A stretch of DNA of 64,000 nt, taken from Calliopsis andreniformis. Its lineage: Eukaryota > Arthropoda > Insecta > Hymenoptera > Andrenidae. The position numbers and the translations under genes were made by a program. This document shows, piece by piece, positions 13,021-24,977 of the stretch (positions are counted from its first letter, which is position 1; each line of letters opens with the position of its first letter). The stretch covers positions 558,001-622,000 of the forward strand of contig NW_027480594.1 in NCBI RefSeq assembly GCF_051401765.1, written 5' to 3'. The notes beneath the pieces were generated by a model, which saw only the letters and a program-made list of their open reading frames with translations, was not told the DNA's origin and ran no database searches.

Positions 13021-14636
13021 TCCTCATTCTTCAATCCTCAATGCCCAATCCTCAATCTTCAATCCTGCATGCTCAATCCTCAGTTCGCAATCCACAATCC
13101 TCAATCCTCAGATCTCAGGCATCAATACTCAACCCTCAGTCCTCGTCCTCAACCTACAACCCCCAATCCTCAATCCTCAATCTTCATTCATCAATATTCA
13201 ACCTTCAATTCTCAATCCTCATTCCTCAATCCTCAATCCTCAATCCTCAATGTTCAGTCCTCAACTCCCAATCCTCAACCCTCTCTCTTCAATCATCAAT
13301 AATCAACCTTCAATCCTCAATCCTCAATCTTCAATCCTCAATCCTCAATTCTCACTCCTCAATCTTCAATCCTCAATCCTCATTTCTCACCCCTCAATAC
13401 TCAATCCTCAATCGTCAATCATCAATCCCCAAACCCCAATCTTCAAACCTCAATCCTCAATCCTCAATCCTCAATCCTCAATCTTCAATCCTCAATACTC
13501 AATCTTCAATCCTCAATCCTCAATCCTCAATCCTCAATCATCAATCCTCAATCCTCAATCCTCAATTCTCAATCCTCAATCCTCAATCCTCAATCGTCAA
13601 TCTTCAATCCTGAATACTCAATCTTCAATACTCAATCCTCAATCCTCAGTCCTCAACCTTAAATCCTCAATACTCAATCTGCAATCCTCAATCCTCAATT
13701 CTCAATCCTCAATCCTCAGTCCCCAGTCCTCAAACCTCAATCCTCAACCCTCAGCCCTCATCCTCAATCCTCAATCCTCAATCCTCAATCCTCAATCCCC
13801 AATCATCAATCTTCAATCCTCAATACTCAACCTTCAATCCCCAATCCTCAATCCTCAATCCTCAATCCTCAATCCTCAATCCTCAATCCTCAATCCTCAA
13901 TCCTCAATTTTCAATCCTCAATCTTCATTCCACAATACTCAATATTCAATCCTCAATCCACAATCCTCAGTAATCAATCCTCAATCCTCAATACTCAATC
14001 GTCAGTCCTCAGTCCTCAATCCTCAACCCTCAACACTCGTTCCTCAAACCTCAATCCTCAACCCTCAGCCCTCATCCTCAATTCTCAATTCTCAATACTC
14101 AAGCCTCAATCCTCAATCTTCAATCCTCAATAATCAATCTCCAATCCTAGATCCGCAATCCCCAATCCTCAATCCTTAATCCTCAATCTTCAATCCTCAA
14201 TCCCCAGTTCTCAATCTCCAATCCTCAATGCTCAATCCTCAATCTTCAATCCTCAGTCCTCAATCCTCAATCCTCAATCCTCAAACCTCAATCCTCAACC
14301 GTCAGTCCTCGTCCTCAATCGTCAACGCTCAATCCTCAATCCTCAATCTTCAATCCTCAATACTCAATATTCAATACTCAATCCTCAATCTTCAGTCCTT
14401 AGTCTTCAATCCTCAATCCTCAATCCTCAATCCTCAATCCTCAATCCTCAAACATCAATCCTCAATCCTCATTCCTCAATCCTCACTACCCAATCCTCAA
14501 TCTTCAATCCTCAATACTCAATCCTCAATCCTCAATCCTCAATCCTCAATCCTCAATCCTCAATATTCAATCCTCAGTCCCACATCCTCAATCTTCAATA
14601 CTCACTCCTCAAGCCTGAATCTTCAATCCTCAATAC

Positions 14637-15396
14637 TCGGTCTTCAATCCTCAGTCCTCAATCCTCAATCCTCAATCCTCAATCCTCATTCTCTAATCCT
14701 CAATACCCAATCCTCAATCTTCAATTCTCAATCCTCAATCCTCAATCCTCAATCGTTAATCTTCAATACTCAATCCTCAATCCTCAATTCTCAACCCTCA
14801 ATCCTCAGTCCCCAGTCCTCAAACCTCAATCCTCAACCCTCAGCCCTCATCCTCAATCCTCAATCCTCAATCCTCAATCGTCAGTCCTCGTCCTCAATCG
14901 TCAACGCTCAATCCTCAATCCTCAATCTTCAATCCTCAACACTCAATATTCAATACTCAATCCTCAATCTTCAATCCTTAATCTTCAATCCTCAATCCTC
15001 AATCCTCAATCCTCAATCCTCAATCCTCAATACTCAATCCTCAAACCTCAATCCTCAACCGTCAGTCCTCGTCCTCAATCGTCAACGCTCAATCCTCAAT
15101 CCTCAATCTTCAATCCTCAACACTCAATATTCAATACTCAATCCTCAATCTTCAATCCTTAATCTTCAATCCTCAATCATCAATCCTCAATCCTCAATCC
15201 TCAATCCTCAATCCTCAAACCTCAATCCTCAATCCTCATTCTTCAATCCTCAATACCCAATCCTCAACCTTCAATCCTGAATACTCAATCCTCAATCCTC
15301 AATCCTCAATCCTCAATCCTCAATATTCAATCCTCAGTCCCACATCCTCAATCTTCAATACTCGCTCCTCAAGCCTGAATCTTCAATCCTCAATAC
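14637..15396 (+). repeat. Extra 0.76-kb segment in A3 with a nested 181-bp tandem duplication
   Basis: The TCGG landmark that ends a family A copy occurs twice here, at 14,637 and 15,397. They are 760 bp apart, which is 106 heptamers plus 3 hexamers. Inside, a segment starting GTCAGTCCTCGTCC occurs at 14,880 and again at 15,061, a period of 181 bp (25 heptamers and one hexamer). A related older copy lies at 14,301. The two 181-bp copies share CTCAACACTCAATATTC and a CTTAATC-containing stretch, which suggests a recent duplication. Confidence 0.87.
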
Positions 15397-18300
15397 TCGG
15401 TCTTCAATCCTCAATCCCCAATCCTCAATCCTCAATCCTCAATCCTCATTCTCCAATCCTCAATACCCAATCCTCAATCTTCAATTCTCAATCCTCAATC
15501 CTCAATTCTAAATCCTCAATCCTCAATCCTCAATCCTCAATCCTCAATCCTCAATCCTCAACCTTAATCTTCAATCCTCAGTACTCAATCTTCAATCCTC
15601 AATCCTCAATCCTCAATACTCAATCCTCAATCCTCAATCTTCAATCCTCAATACTCAATCTTCAATCCTCAATCCTCAATCCTCAATCCTCAATCCTCAA
15701 TCCTCAATCCTCAATCCTCATTCTTCAATCCTCAATCCTCATTCTCCAATCCTCAATGCCCAATCCTCAATCGTCAATCCTCAATCCTCAATCCTCAATC
15801 CTCAATCCTCAATCCTCAATCCTCAATCGTCAATCTTCAATACTCAATCCCCAATCCTCAATCCTCAATCCTCGATCCTCATTCCTCAGTCCTCAACCCT
15901 CAATCCTCAACCCTCAAACCTCAATCCTCAACCGTCAGTCCTCGTCCTCAATCGTCAACACTCAATCCTCAATCCTCAATCTTCAATCCTGAATACTCAA
16001 TATTCAATACTCAATACTCAATCCTCAGTCCTCAATCCTCAATCCTCAATCCTCAATATTCAATCCTCAGTCCCACATCCTCAATCTTCAATACTCACTC
16101 CTCAATCCTGAATCTTCAATCCTCAATACTCAGTCTTCAATCCTCAATCCTCAATCCTCAATCCTCAATCCTCAATCCTCATTCTTCAATACTCAATGCT
16201 CAATCCTCAATCTTCAATCCTCAATCCTCAATCCTCAATTCTAAATCCTCAATCCTCAATCCTCAATCCTCAATCCTCAATCCTCTATCGTAATCTTCAA
16301 TCGTCAGCACTCAATCTTCAATCCTCAATCCTCAATCCTCAATACTCAATCCTCAATACTCAATCCTCAATCCTCAATACTCAATCGTCAATCTTCAATA
16401 CTCAATCCCCAATACTCAATCCCCAATCCTCAATCCTCAATCCTCAGTAATCAATCCTCAATCCTCAATACTCAATCATCAGTCCTCAATACTCAATCTT
16501 CAATCCTCAACCCTCAATCCTCAATCCTCATTCTTCAATCCTAAATACCCAATCCTCAATCTTCATTCCTCAATCCTCAATCCTCAATCCTCAGTAATCA
16601 ATCCTCAATCCTCAATACTCAATCGTCAGTCCTCAGTCCTCAATCCTCAACCCTCAATCCTCGTCCCTCAAACCTCAATCCTCAACCCTCAGCCCTCATC
16701 CTCAACTCTCAATTCTCAATACTCAATCCTCAATCCTCAGTCCTCAATCCTCAATCCTCAATCGTCAAGCCTCAATCCTCAATCCTCAATTCTCAATCCT
16801 CAATCCTCAATACCCAATCCTCAATCTTCATTCCTCAATCCTCAATACACAATCTTCAATCCTCAATCCTCAATCCTCAATCCTCAATCCTCATTTTTCA
16901 ATCCTCAATACCCAATCCTCAATCTTCATTCCTCAATCCGCAATCATCAATTCTCAATCCTCAATCCTCAATCTTCAATCCTCAATGCTCAATCCTCAAT
17001 CCTCAATCCTCAGTCCTCAATCCTCAATCCTCAACCCTCAAACCTCAACCCTCAACCGTCAGTACAAGTCCTCACGCGTCAACACTCAATCCTCAATCCT
17101 CAATCTTCTATCCTCAATCCTCAATCCTCAATCCTCAATCCTCAATCCTCAATCGTCAATCTTCAATACTCAATCCCCAATCCTCAATCCTCAATCCTCA
17201 ATCCTCAATCCTCAGTAATCAATCCTCAATCCTCAATACTCAATCGTCAGTCCTCAGTACTCAATCCTCAACCCTCAATCCTCGTCCCTCAAACCTCAAT
17301 CCTCAACCCTCAGCCCTCATCCTCAATTCTCAATTCTCAATACTCAATCCTCAATCCTCAATCCTCAATCCTCAATCCTCAATCGTCAAGCCTCAATCCT
17401 CAATCCTCAGTCCTCAACATTAAATCCTCAATACTCAATCTGCAATCCTCAATCCTCAATACTCAAAACTCAATCCTCATTCTTCAATCCTCAAGACCCA
17501 ATCCTCAATCTTCAATCCTCAATCCTCAACTCTCGATCCTCAATCCTCAATCCTCAGACCTCAAACATCAGTACTCAACCGTCAGTCCTCGTCCTCAATC
17601 CACAACCCCCAATACTCAATCCTAAATCTTCAATTCTCAATCCTCAATCCTCAATCCTCAATCCTCGGTCCTCAAACCACAATCCTGAATCCTCAATCCT
17701 GAATCCTCAACCTTCAGCCCTCAGTCCTCAACAATCAGTTGTCACTCCTCAATCCTCAAGAGAATATCATCAATTCACAGTTTTCAATACTCAATACTCA
17801 ATCTGCAATCTTCAAATCTCTATCCACAAACATCAATTCTCATCACTCAACCCTCAACACTCAGTCTTCAATCCTCAATCCTCAGTCCTCAATCCTCAAT
17901 CCTCATTCTTCAATCCTCAATACCCAATCCTCAATCTTCAATCCTCAATCCTCAATCCCCAATTCTCAATCCTCAATCCTCAATCCTCAGACCTCAAACA
18001 GCAATAGTCAACCCTCAGTCCTCGTCCTCAATCCACAACCATCAATCCTCAATCCTCAATCTTCAATCATCAATATTCAATCTTCAGTCCTCAATCCTCA
18101 ATCCTCAACCCTCAATCCTCAATCGTCAATGTTCAAACCGCAATACCCAATCCTCAATCTTCTATCCGCAATCCTCAATCCTCAATCCTCAATCCTCAAT
18201 CCTCAATCCTCAATCCTCAATCTTCGATCCTCAATACTCAATCTTCAATCCTCAATCCTCAGACCTCAAACATCAATACTCAACCCTCAGTCCTCGTCCT

Positions 18301-19324
18301 CAATCCACAACGCTCAATCCTCGATCCTCAATCTTCAATCATCAATATTCAATCTTCAATCCTCAATCCTCAATCCTCAATCCTCAATCCTCATTCTTCA
18401 ATCCTCAACACCCAATCCTCAGTCTTCAATCCTCAATCCTCAATCCTCAATTCTCAATCCTCAATCCTCAATCCTCAGACCTCAAACATCAATGCTCTAC
18501 CCTCAGTCCTCGTCCACAATCCACAACACTCAATCCTCGATCCTCAATCTTCAATCATCAATGTTCAATCTTCAATCCTCAATCCACACTCCTCAATACT
18601 CAATCCTCAATCCTCAATGTTCAATCCTCAATCCTCAATCCTCAATCCTCAATCCTCAATCCTCAATCTTAATCTTCAATCCTCGGTACGCAATCTTCAA
18701 TCCTCAATCCTCAATCCTCAATCCTCAATCCTCAATCCTCAATCGTCAATCTTCAATCCTCAATACTCAATCGTCAACACTCAATCCTCAATACTCAATA
18801 CTCAATCCTCATTCTTCAATCATCAATGCCCAATCCTCAATCTTCAATCCTGCATCCTCAATCCTCAGTTCGCAATCCACAATCCTCAATCCTCAGATCT
18901 CAGGCATCAATACTCAACCCTCAGTCCTCGTCCTCAACCTACAACCCTCAATCCTCAATCCTCAATCTTCATTCATCAATATTCAACCTTCAATTCTCAA
19001 TCCTCATTCCTCAATCCTCAATCCTCAATCCTCAATGTTCAGTCCTCAACTCCCAATCCTCAACCCTCTCTCTTCAATCATCAATAATCAACCTTCAATC
19101 CTCAATCCTCAATCTTCAATCCTCAATCCTCAATTCTCACTCCTCAATCTTCAATCCTCAATCCTCAATTCTCACCCCTCAATACTCAATCCTCAATCGT
19201 CAATCATCAATCCCCAAACCCCAATCTTCAAACCTCAATCCTCAATCCTCAATCCTCAATCCTCAATCTTCAATCCTCAATACTCAATCTTCAATCCTCA
19301 ATCCTCAATCCTCAATCCTCAATC
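15397..19324 (+). repeat. Family A higher-order repeat, copy A4 (truncated)
   Basis: Landmarks match A1 at +15,396 (2,343/17,739, 3,221/18,617, 3,430/18,826) up to 19,324. There A1 reads ATCAATC but A4 reads CTCAATG and does not return to family A. About 3.9 kb of the 5.0-kb unit is present. Private substitutions include 16,289-16,315 (CGTAATC, ATCGTCAG) and 17,466 (CTCAAAA). This is the right-hand end of family A in the window. Confidence 0.9.
17713..17866 (+). repeat. E block, copy 4 (E1, in A4)
   Basis: The last family A copy, 5,367 bp after copy 3, the spacing being enlarged by the A3 rearrangements. Confidence 0.92.
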
Positions 19325-20259
19325 CTCAATGCTCAATCCTCAACCTTCAATCCTCAATACTCAATCTTCTATCCTCAATCCTCAACCCTCAATCCTCAAT
19401 CCTCAATGCTCAATTCTCAATCCTCAATCTTCAATCATCAATACTCAATCTTCAATCCTCAATCCTCAATCCTCAACCCTCAGACCTCATCGTCAATCCT
19501 CAATTCTCAATCCTCAATCCTCAATCTTGAGTCCTCAATACTCAATGTGCAATCCTCAGTCCTCAGTCCTCAAACCTCAATTCTGAATCCTCAATACTCA
19601 ATCTTCAATCCTCAATCCTCAGTCCTCAATACTCAACCATCAATCCTCAATTCTCAATACTCAATAGAATATCCTGAATTCTCAGGATTCTATAATCAAA
19701 CCTCAATCCTCAACCCTCAGCCCTCATCCTCCATCATCAATCCTCAATCCTCAATCCCCAATCATCAAACCTCAATACTCAATCTTCAATCCTCAATCCT
19801 CATTCCTCAATCCTCAATCCTCAATCCTCAATCCTCTGTCATAAATACTCAATCTTCAACCCTCAATCCTCATTCCTCAAACCTCAATCCTCAACCCTCA
19901 GTCCTCATCCTCAATTCTCAATTCTCAACTCCCAACCCTCAACCCTCAATCCTCAATCTTCACTCCTCAATAATCAATCTCCAATCCTAAATCGTCAATC
20001 CCCAACCTTCAATCCCTAATCCTCAATCTTCAATTCTCAATGCTCAATCCTCAATCCTCAATCCTCAGTCCTCAATCCTCAATCCTCAATAATCCAACCT
20101 CAATCATCAACCGTCAGTCCTCGTCCTCAATCCTCAAACCTCAATCCTCAATCCTCAATCTTCAACCCTCAATCCTCAATCCTGAATCCCCAATCCTCAA
20201 TTTTCAATCCTCAATACGCAATCTTCAATCCTCAATGCTCAATCCTCAATCCTCATTCT
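19325..20259 (+). repeat. Junction segment between families A and B, no second copy recognised
   Basis: This stretch stays in 7-bp register but has its own set of variant units. Examples are CTTGAGTC near 19,527, GAATATC-CTGAATT-CTCAGGA at 19,666-19,686, TTCTATA at 19,687, CTCTGTC-ATAAATA near 19,843 and CTCAATA-ATCCAAC near 20,090. I did not find the combination elsewhere in the window. It could be an older, less homogenised part of the satellite or the start of a third family whose other copies lie outside. Confidence 0.7.
19671..19688 (+). other. Perfect 7-bp inverted repeat, possible hairpin
   Basis: The sequence ATCCTGA-ATTC-TCAGGAT has perfect 7-bp arms and a 4-nt loop. It is notable because the + strand otherwise almost lacks G and cannot pair with itself. 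The flanking bases (T70 opposite T89) do not extend the stem. I saw this element only once. Confidence 0.85.
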
Positions 20260-21620
20260 TCAATCCTCAATACCCAATCCTCAATCTTCAATCCTCAATC
20301 CTCAATCCTCAATTCTCAATCCTCAACCCTCAATCCTCAATCCTCAATCCTCAATCCTCAATGTTCAATCCGCAATACCCAATCCTCAATCTTCTATCCG
20401 CAATCCTCAATCCTCAATCCTCAATCCTCAATCCTCAACCTTCAATCCTCAATACTCAATCTTCAATCCTCAATCCTCAATCCTCAATCCTCAATCCTCA
20501 ATCCTCATTCTTCAATCCTCAACACACAGTCCTCAATCTTCAATCCTCAATCCTCAACCCTCAATTCTCAATCCTCATTGCTCAATCCTCAGACCTCAAA
20601 CATCAATACTCAACCCTCAGTCCTCGTCCTCAATCCACAACGCTCAATCCTCGATCCACAATCTTCAAACATCAATATTCAATCTTCAATCCTCAATCCT
20701 CAATCCTCAATACTCAATCCTCAATCCTCAATGTTCTATCCTCAATACGCAATCCTCAACCTTCAATCCTAAATCCTCAATCCTCAATCCTCAATCCTCA
20801 TTCATCAATCCTCAACACCCAATCCTCAATCTTCAATCCTCATTCCTCAATCCTCAATTCTCAATCCTCAATCCTCAATCCTCAGACCTCAAACATCAAT
20901 ACTCTACCCTCAGTCCTCGTCCTCAATCCACAACACTCAATCCTCGATCCTCAATATTCAATCATCAATATTCAATCTTCAATCCTCTATCCTCAATCCT
21001 CAATACTCAATCCTCAATCCTCAATGTTCTATACTCAGTACGCAATCCTCAGTCCTCAATCCTCAATCCTCAATCCTCAATCCTGAATCCTCAATCGTCA
21101 ATCTTCAATCCTCAATACTCAATCGTCAATACTCAATCCTCAATACTCAATACTCAATCCTCATTCTTCAATCCTCAATACCCAATCCTCAATCTTCAAT
21201 CCTCAATCCTCAATCCTCAATACTCAATCCTCAATCCTCAAACTTCAATCCTCAAACCTCGATCCTCAATCCTCAATCCTCAATCATCAATCCTCAATAC
21301 TCAATCTTCAATCCTCAATCATCGATCCTCAATCCTCAATCCTCAATCCTGAATCCTCAATCGTCAATCTTCAATCCTCAATACTCAATCTTCAATCCTC
21401 AATCCTCAATCCTCAATCCTCAATCCTCAATCCTCAATCGTCAATATTCAATCCTCAATACTCAATCTTCAATCCTCAATCCTCAATCTTATCCTTCAAT
21501 CCTCAGTACGCAATCTTCAATCCTCAATCCTCAATCCTCATTCCCCAATCCTCAATCTTCAATACTCAATACTCAATCTTCAATCCTCAATCCTCAATCC
21601 TCAATCCTCAATCCTCAATC
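20260..21620 (+). repeat. Family B module T, copy 1
   Basis: The module contains the CATTGCTC landmark at 20,576, an ACACACAGTCC variant near 20,522 and an A-for-C change in CGATCCACAATC near 20,653. The same combination recurs at +36,925 in T2 (57,185-58,748), which has 203 bp (29 heptamers) more. The left edge was set where matching to the 57.2-kb region begins and may be off by a few units. Confidence 0.75.
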
Positions 21621-24600
21621 CTCAGACCTCAATCGTCAATCTTCAATCCTCAATACTCAATCCTCAATCCTCAATCCCCAATCCTCAACCGTCAATCCTC
21701 AATCCTCAATCCTCAGTCCTCAATCTTCAATCCTCAATCCTCAATCTTCAATCCTCAATCCTCAATCCTCAATCCTCAATCCTCAATCCTCAATCTTCAA
21801 TCCTCAAACCTCAATCCTCAATCCTCAATCCTCAATCTTCAATCCTCAATACTGAATCTTCAATCCTCAATCATTGATCCTCAATCCTCAATCCTCAATC
21901 CTCAATCCTCAATCGTCAATCTTCAATCCTCAATACTCAATCTTCATTCCTCAATCCTCAATCCTCAATCCTCAATCCTCAATCCTCGGTCGTCAAACCA
22001 CAATCCTGAATCCTCAATCCTGAATCCTCAACCTTCAGCCCTCAGTCCTCAACAGTCAGTTGTCAATCTTCAATCCTAAAGAGAATATCATCAATTCACA
22101 GTTTTCAATACTCAATACTCAATCTGCAATCTTCAAATCTCTATCCACAAACATCAATTCTCATCACTCAACACTCAACACTCAGTCTTCAATCCTCAAT
22201 CCTCAGTCCTCAATCCTCAATCCTCATTCTTCAATCCTCAATACCCAATCCTCAATCTTCAATCCTCAATCCTCAATCCTCAATTCTCAATCCTCTATCC
22301 TCAATGCTCAGACCTCAAACAGCAATAGTCAACCCTCAGTCCTCGTCCTCAATCCACAACCATCAATCCTCAATCCTCAATCTTCAATCCTCAATATTCA
22401 ATCTTCAGTCCTCAATCCTCAATCCACAATACTCAACCCTCAATCCTCAATGTTCAATCCGCAATACCCAATCCTCAATCTTCTATCCGCAATCCTCAAT
22501 CCTCAATCCTCAATCCTCAATCCTCAATCCTCAATCCTCAATCTTCAATCCCCAATACTCAATCTTCAATCCACAATACTCAATCCTCAATCCTCAATCC
22601 TCATTCTTCAATCCTCAACACCCAATCCTCAATCTTCAATCCTCAATCATCAATCCTCAATTCTCAATCCTCAATCCTCAATCCTCAGACCTTAAGCATC
22701 AATGCTCTACCCTCAGTCCTCGTCCTCAATCCACAACACTCAATCCTCGATCCTCAATCTTCAATCATCAGTATTCAATCTTCAATCCTCAATCCTCAAT
22801 CCTCATTACTCAATCCTCAATACGCAATCCTCAATCTTCAATCCTCTATCCTCAATCCTCAATCCTCAATCCTCAATCCTCAATCCTCAATCTTAATCTT
22901 CAATCGTCAGTACGCAACCTTCAATCCTCAATCCTCAATCCTCATTCCTCAATCCTCAATCTTCAGTACTCAATACTCAATCTTCAATCCTCAATCCTCA
23001 ATCCTCAATCCTCAATCCTCAATCCTCAGTCATCAATCGCCAATCTTCAATCCTCAATACTCAATCGTCAATACTCAATCCTCAATACTCAATACTCAAT
23101 CCTCATTCTTCAATCCTCAATACACAATCCTCAATCCTCAATCCTCAATCCTCAATCCTCAATCCTCAATCTTCAACCCTCAAACCTCAATCCTCAATCC
23201 ACAATCCTCATTCTTGAATCCTCAATACCCAATCCTCAATCTTCAATCCTCAATCTTCAATCCTCAATACTCAATCTTCAATCCTCAATCCTCAATCCTC
23301 AATCCTCAATCCTCATTCTTCAATCCTCAACACCCAATCCTCAATCTTCAATCCTCAATCCTCAACCCTCAATTCTCAATCCTCATTCCTCAATCCTCAG
23401 ACCTCAAACATCAATACTCAGCCCTCAGTCCTCGTCCTCAATCCACAACGCTCATTCCTCGATCCTCAATCCTCAATCATCAATATTCAATCTTCAATCC
23501 TCAATCCTCAATCCTCAATACTCAATCCTCAATCCTCAATGTTCTATCCTCAATACGGAATCCTCAACCTTCAATCCTCAATCCTCAATCCTCAATCCTC
23601 AATCCTCAATCGTCAATCCTCAATCCTCGATCCTCAGTCCTCAATCTTCAAACCTCAATACTCAATCTGCAATCCTCAATCCTCAGTCCTCACTCCTCAA
23701 TTCTCATTCTTCAATCCTCAATACCGAATCCTCAATCTTCAATCCTCAATCCTCAATCGTCAATCTTCAATCCTGAATACTCAATCTTCAATACTCAATC
23801 CTCAATCCTCAATCCTCAATCCTCATTCTTCAATCCTCAATACCCAATCCTCGATCTTCAATCCTCAATCCTCAATCCTCAATCCTCAATCCTCAATCCT
23901 CAATCCTCAATCTTCAATCCTCAGTCCCAAATCCTCAATCTTCAATACTCACTCCTCAATCCTCAATCTTCAATCCTCAATACTCAGTTTTCAATCCTCA
24001 ATCTTCAATCCTCAATACTCAATCTGCAATCCTCAATCCTCAGTCCTCACTCCTCAATCCTCATTCTTCAATCCTCAATACCGAATCCTCAATCTGCAAT
24101 CCTCAACCCTCAATCCTCAATCCTCAATCCTCAATCCTCAATCCTCAATCCTCATTCTTCAATCCTCAACACCCAATCCTCAATCTTCAGTCCTCAACCC
24201 TCAACCCTCAATTCTCAATCCTCATTCCTCAATCCTCAGACAACAAACATCAATACTCAACCCTCAGTCCTCGTCCTCAATCCACAACGCTCAATCCTCG
24301 ATCCTCAATCTTCAAACATCATTATTCAATCTTCAATCCTCAATCCTCAATCCCCGATCCTCAATCCTCATTCTTCAATCCTCAATACCCAATCCTCAAT
24401 CTTCAATCCTCAATCCTCAATCCTCAATCCTCAATCTTCAATCCTCAATCCTCAATCCTCAATCCTCAATCCTCAATCTTCAACCCTCAATACCCAATCT
24501 TCAATCCTCTATCCTCAATCCTCAATCCTCAATCCTCAATCCTCAATCCTCAATCCTCAAACGTCAATATTCAATCCTCAATACTCAATCTTCAATCCTC

Positions 24601-24977
24601 AATCCTCAATACTCAGTACTCAACCCTCAGTCCTCGTCCTCAATCCACAACGCTCAATCCTCGATCCTCATTCTTCAAACATCAATATTCAATCTTCAAT
24701 CCTCAATCCTCAATCCTCAATACTCAATCCTCAATCCTCAATGTTCTATCCTCAATACGCAATCCTCAACCTTCAATCCTCAATCCTCAATCCTCAATCC
24801 TCAATCCTCAATCGTCAATCCTCAATCCTCAATCCTCAGTCCTCAATCTTCAATCCTCAATACTCAATCTGCAATACTCAATCCTCAGTCCTCACTCCTC
24901 AATCCTCAATCCTCAATCCTCAATCCTCAATCCTCATTCTTCAATCCTCAACACCCAATCCTCAATCTTCAATCCTC
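21621..24977 (+). repeat. Family B module C, copy 1
   Basis: The module starts with CTCAGAC-CTCAATC-GTCAATC and ends just before TGACCACAAAC at 24,978; length 3,357 bp. It matches C2 at +25,913 and C3 at a further +11,215. Shared landmarks include TCATTGATCC (21,871/47,784), CCCCAATCCTCAACCGTC (21,676/47,589/58,804), the E2-type E block and TCTTGAATCC near 23,213. It is 49 bp shorter than C2; 42 bp of that is six heptamers missing just before the end. Its own changes include CAGACAACAAAC near 24,237. Confidence 0.88.
22034..22187 (+). repeat. E block, copy 5 (subtype E2, in C1)
   Basis: Subtype E2 reads CAACAGTCAGTTGTCAATC followed by TTCAATCCTAAAGAG, and CTCAACACTCAACACTCAG at its right end. 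Only module C carries this subtype. Confidence 0.91.

Larger units (their letters stand above)
10030..15396 (+). repeat. Family A higher-order repeat, copy A3 (rearranged)
   Basis: Landmarks run at +5,018 from A2 up to about 13,000. They then run at +4,600, because 418 bp is missing, until the insertion after 14,520. The next TCGG landmark in this position is at 15,397, so the copy is 5,367 bp: 5,018 minus 418 plus 767. Both changes are whole numbers of units. A3-specific substitutions include CTCAAAC at 12,681 and CTCATTT at 13,379. Confidence 0.9.
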
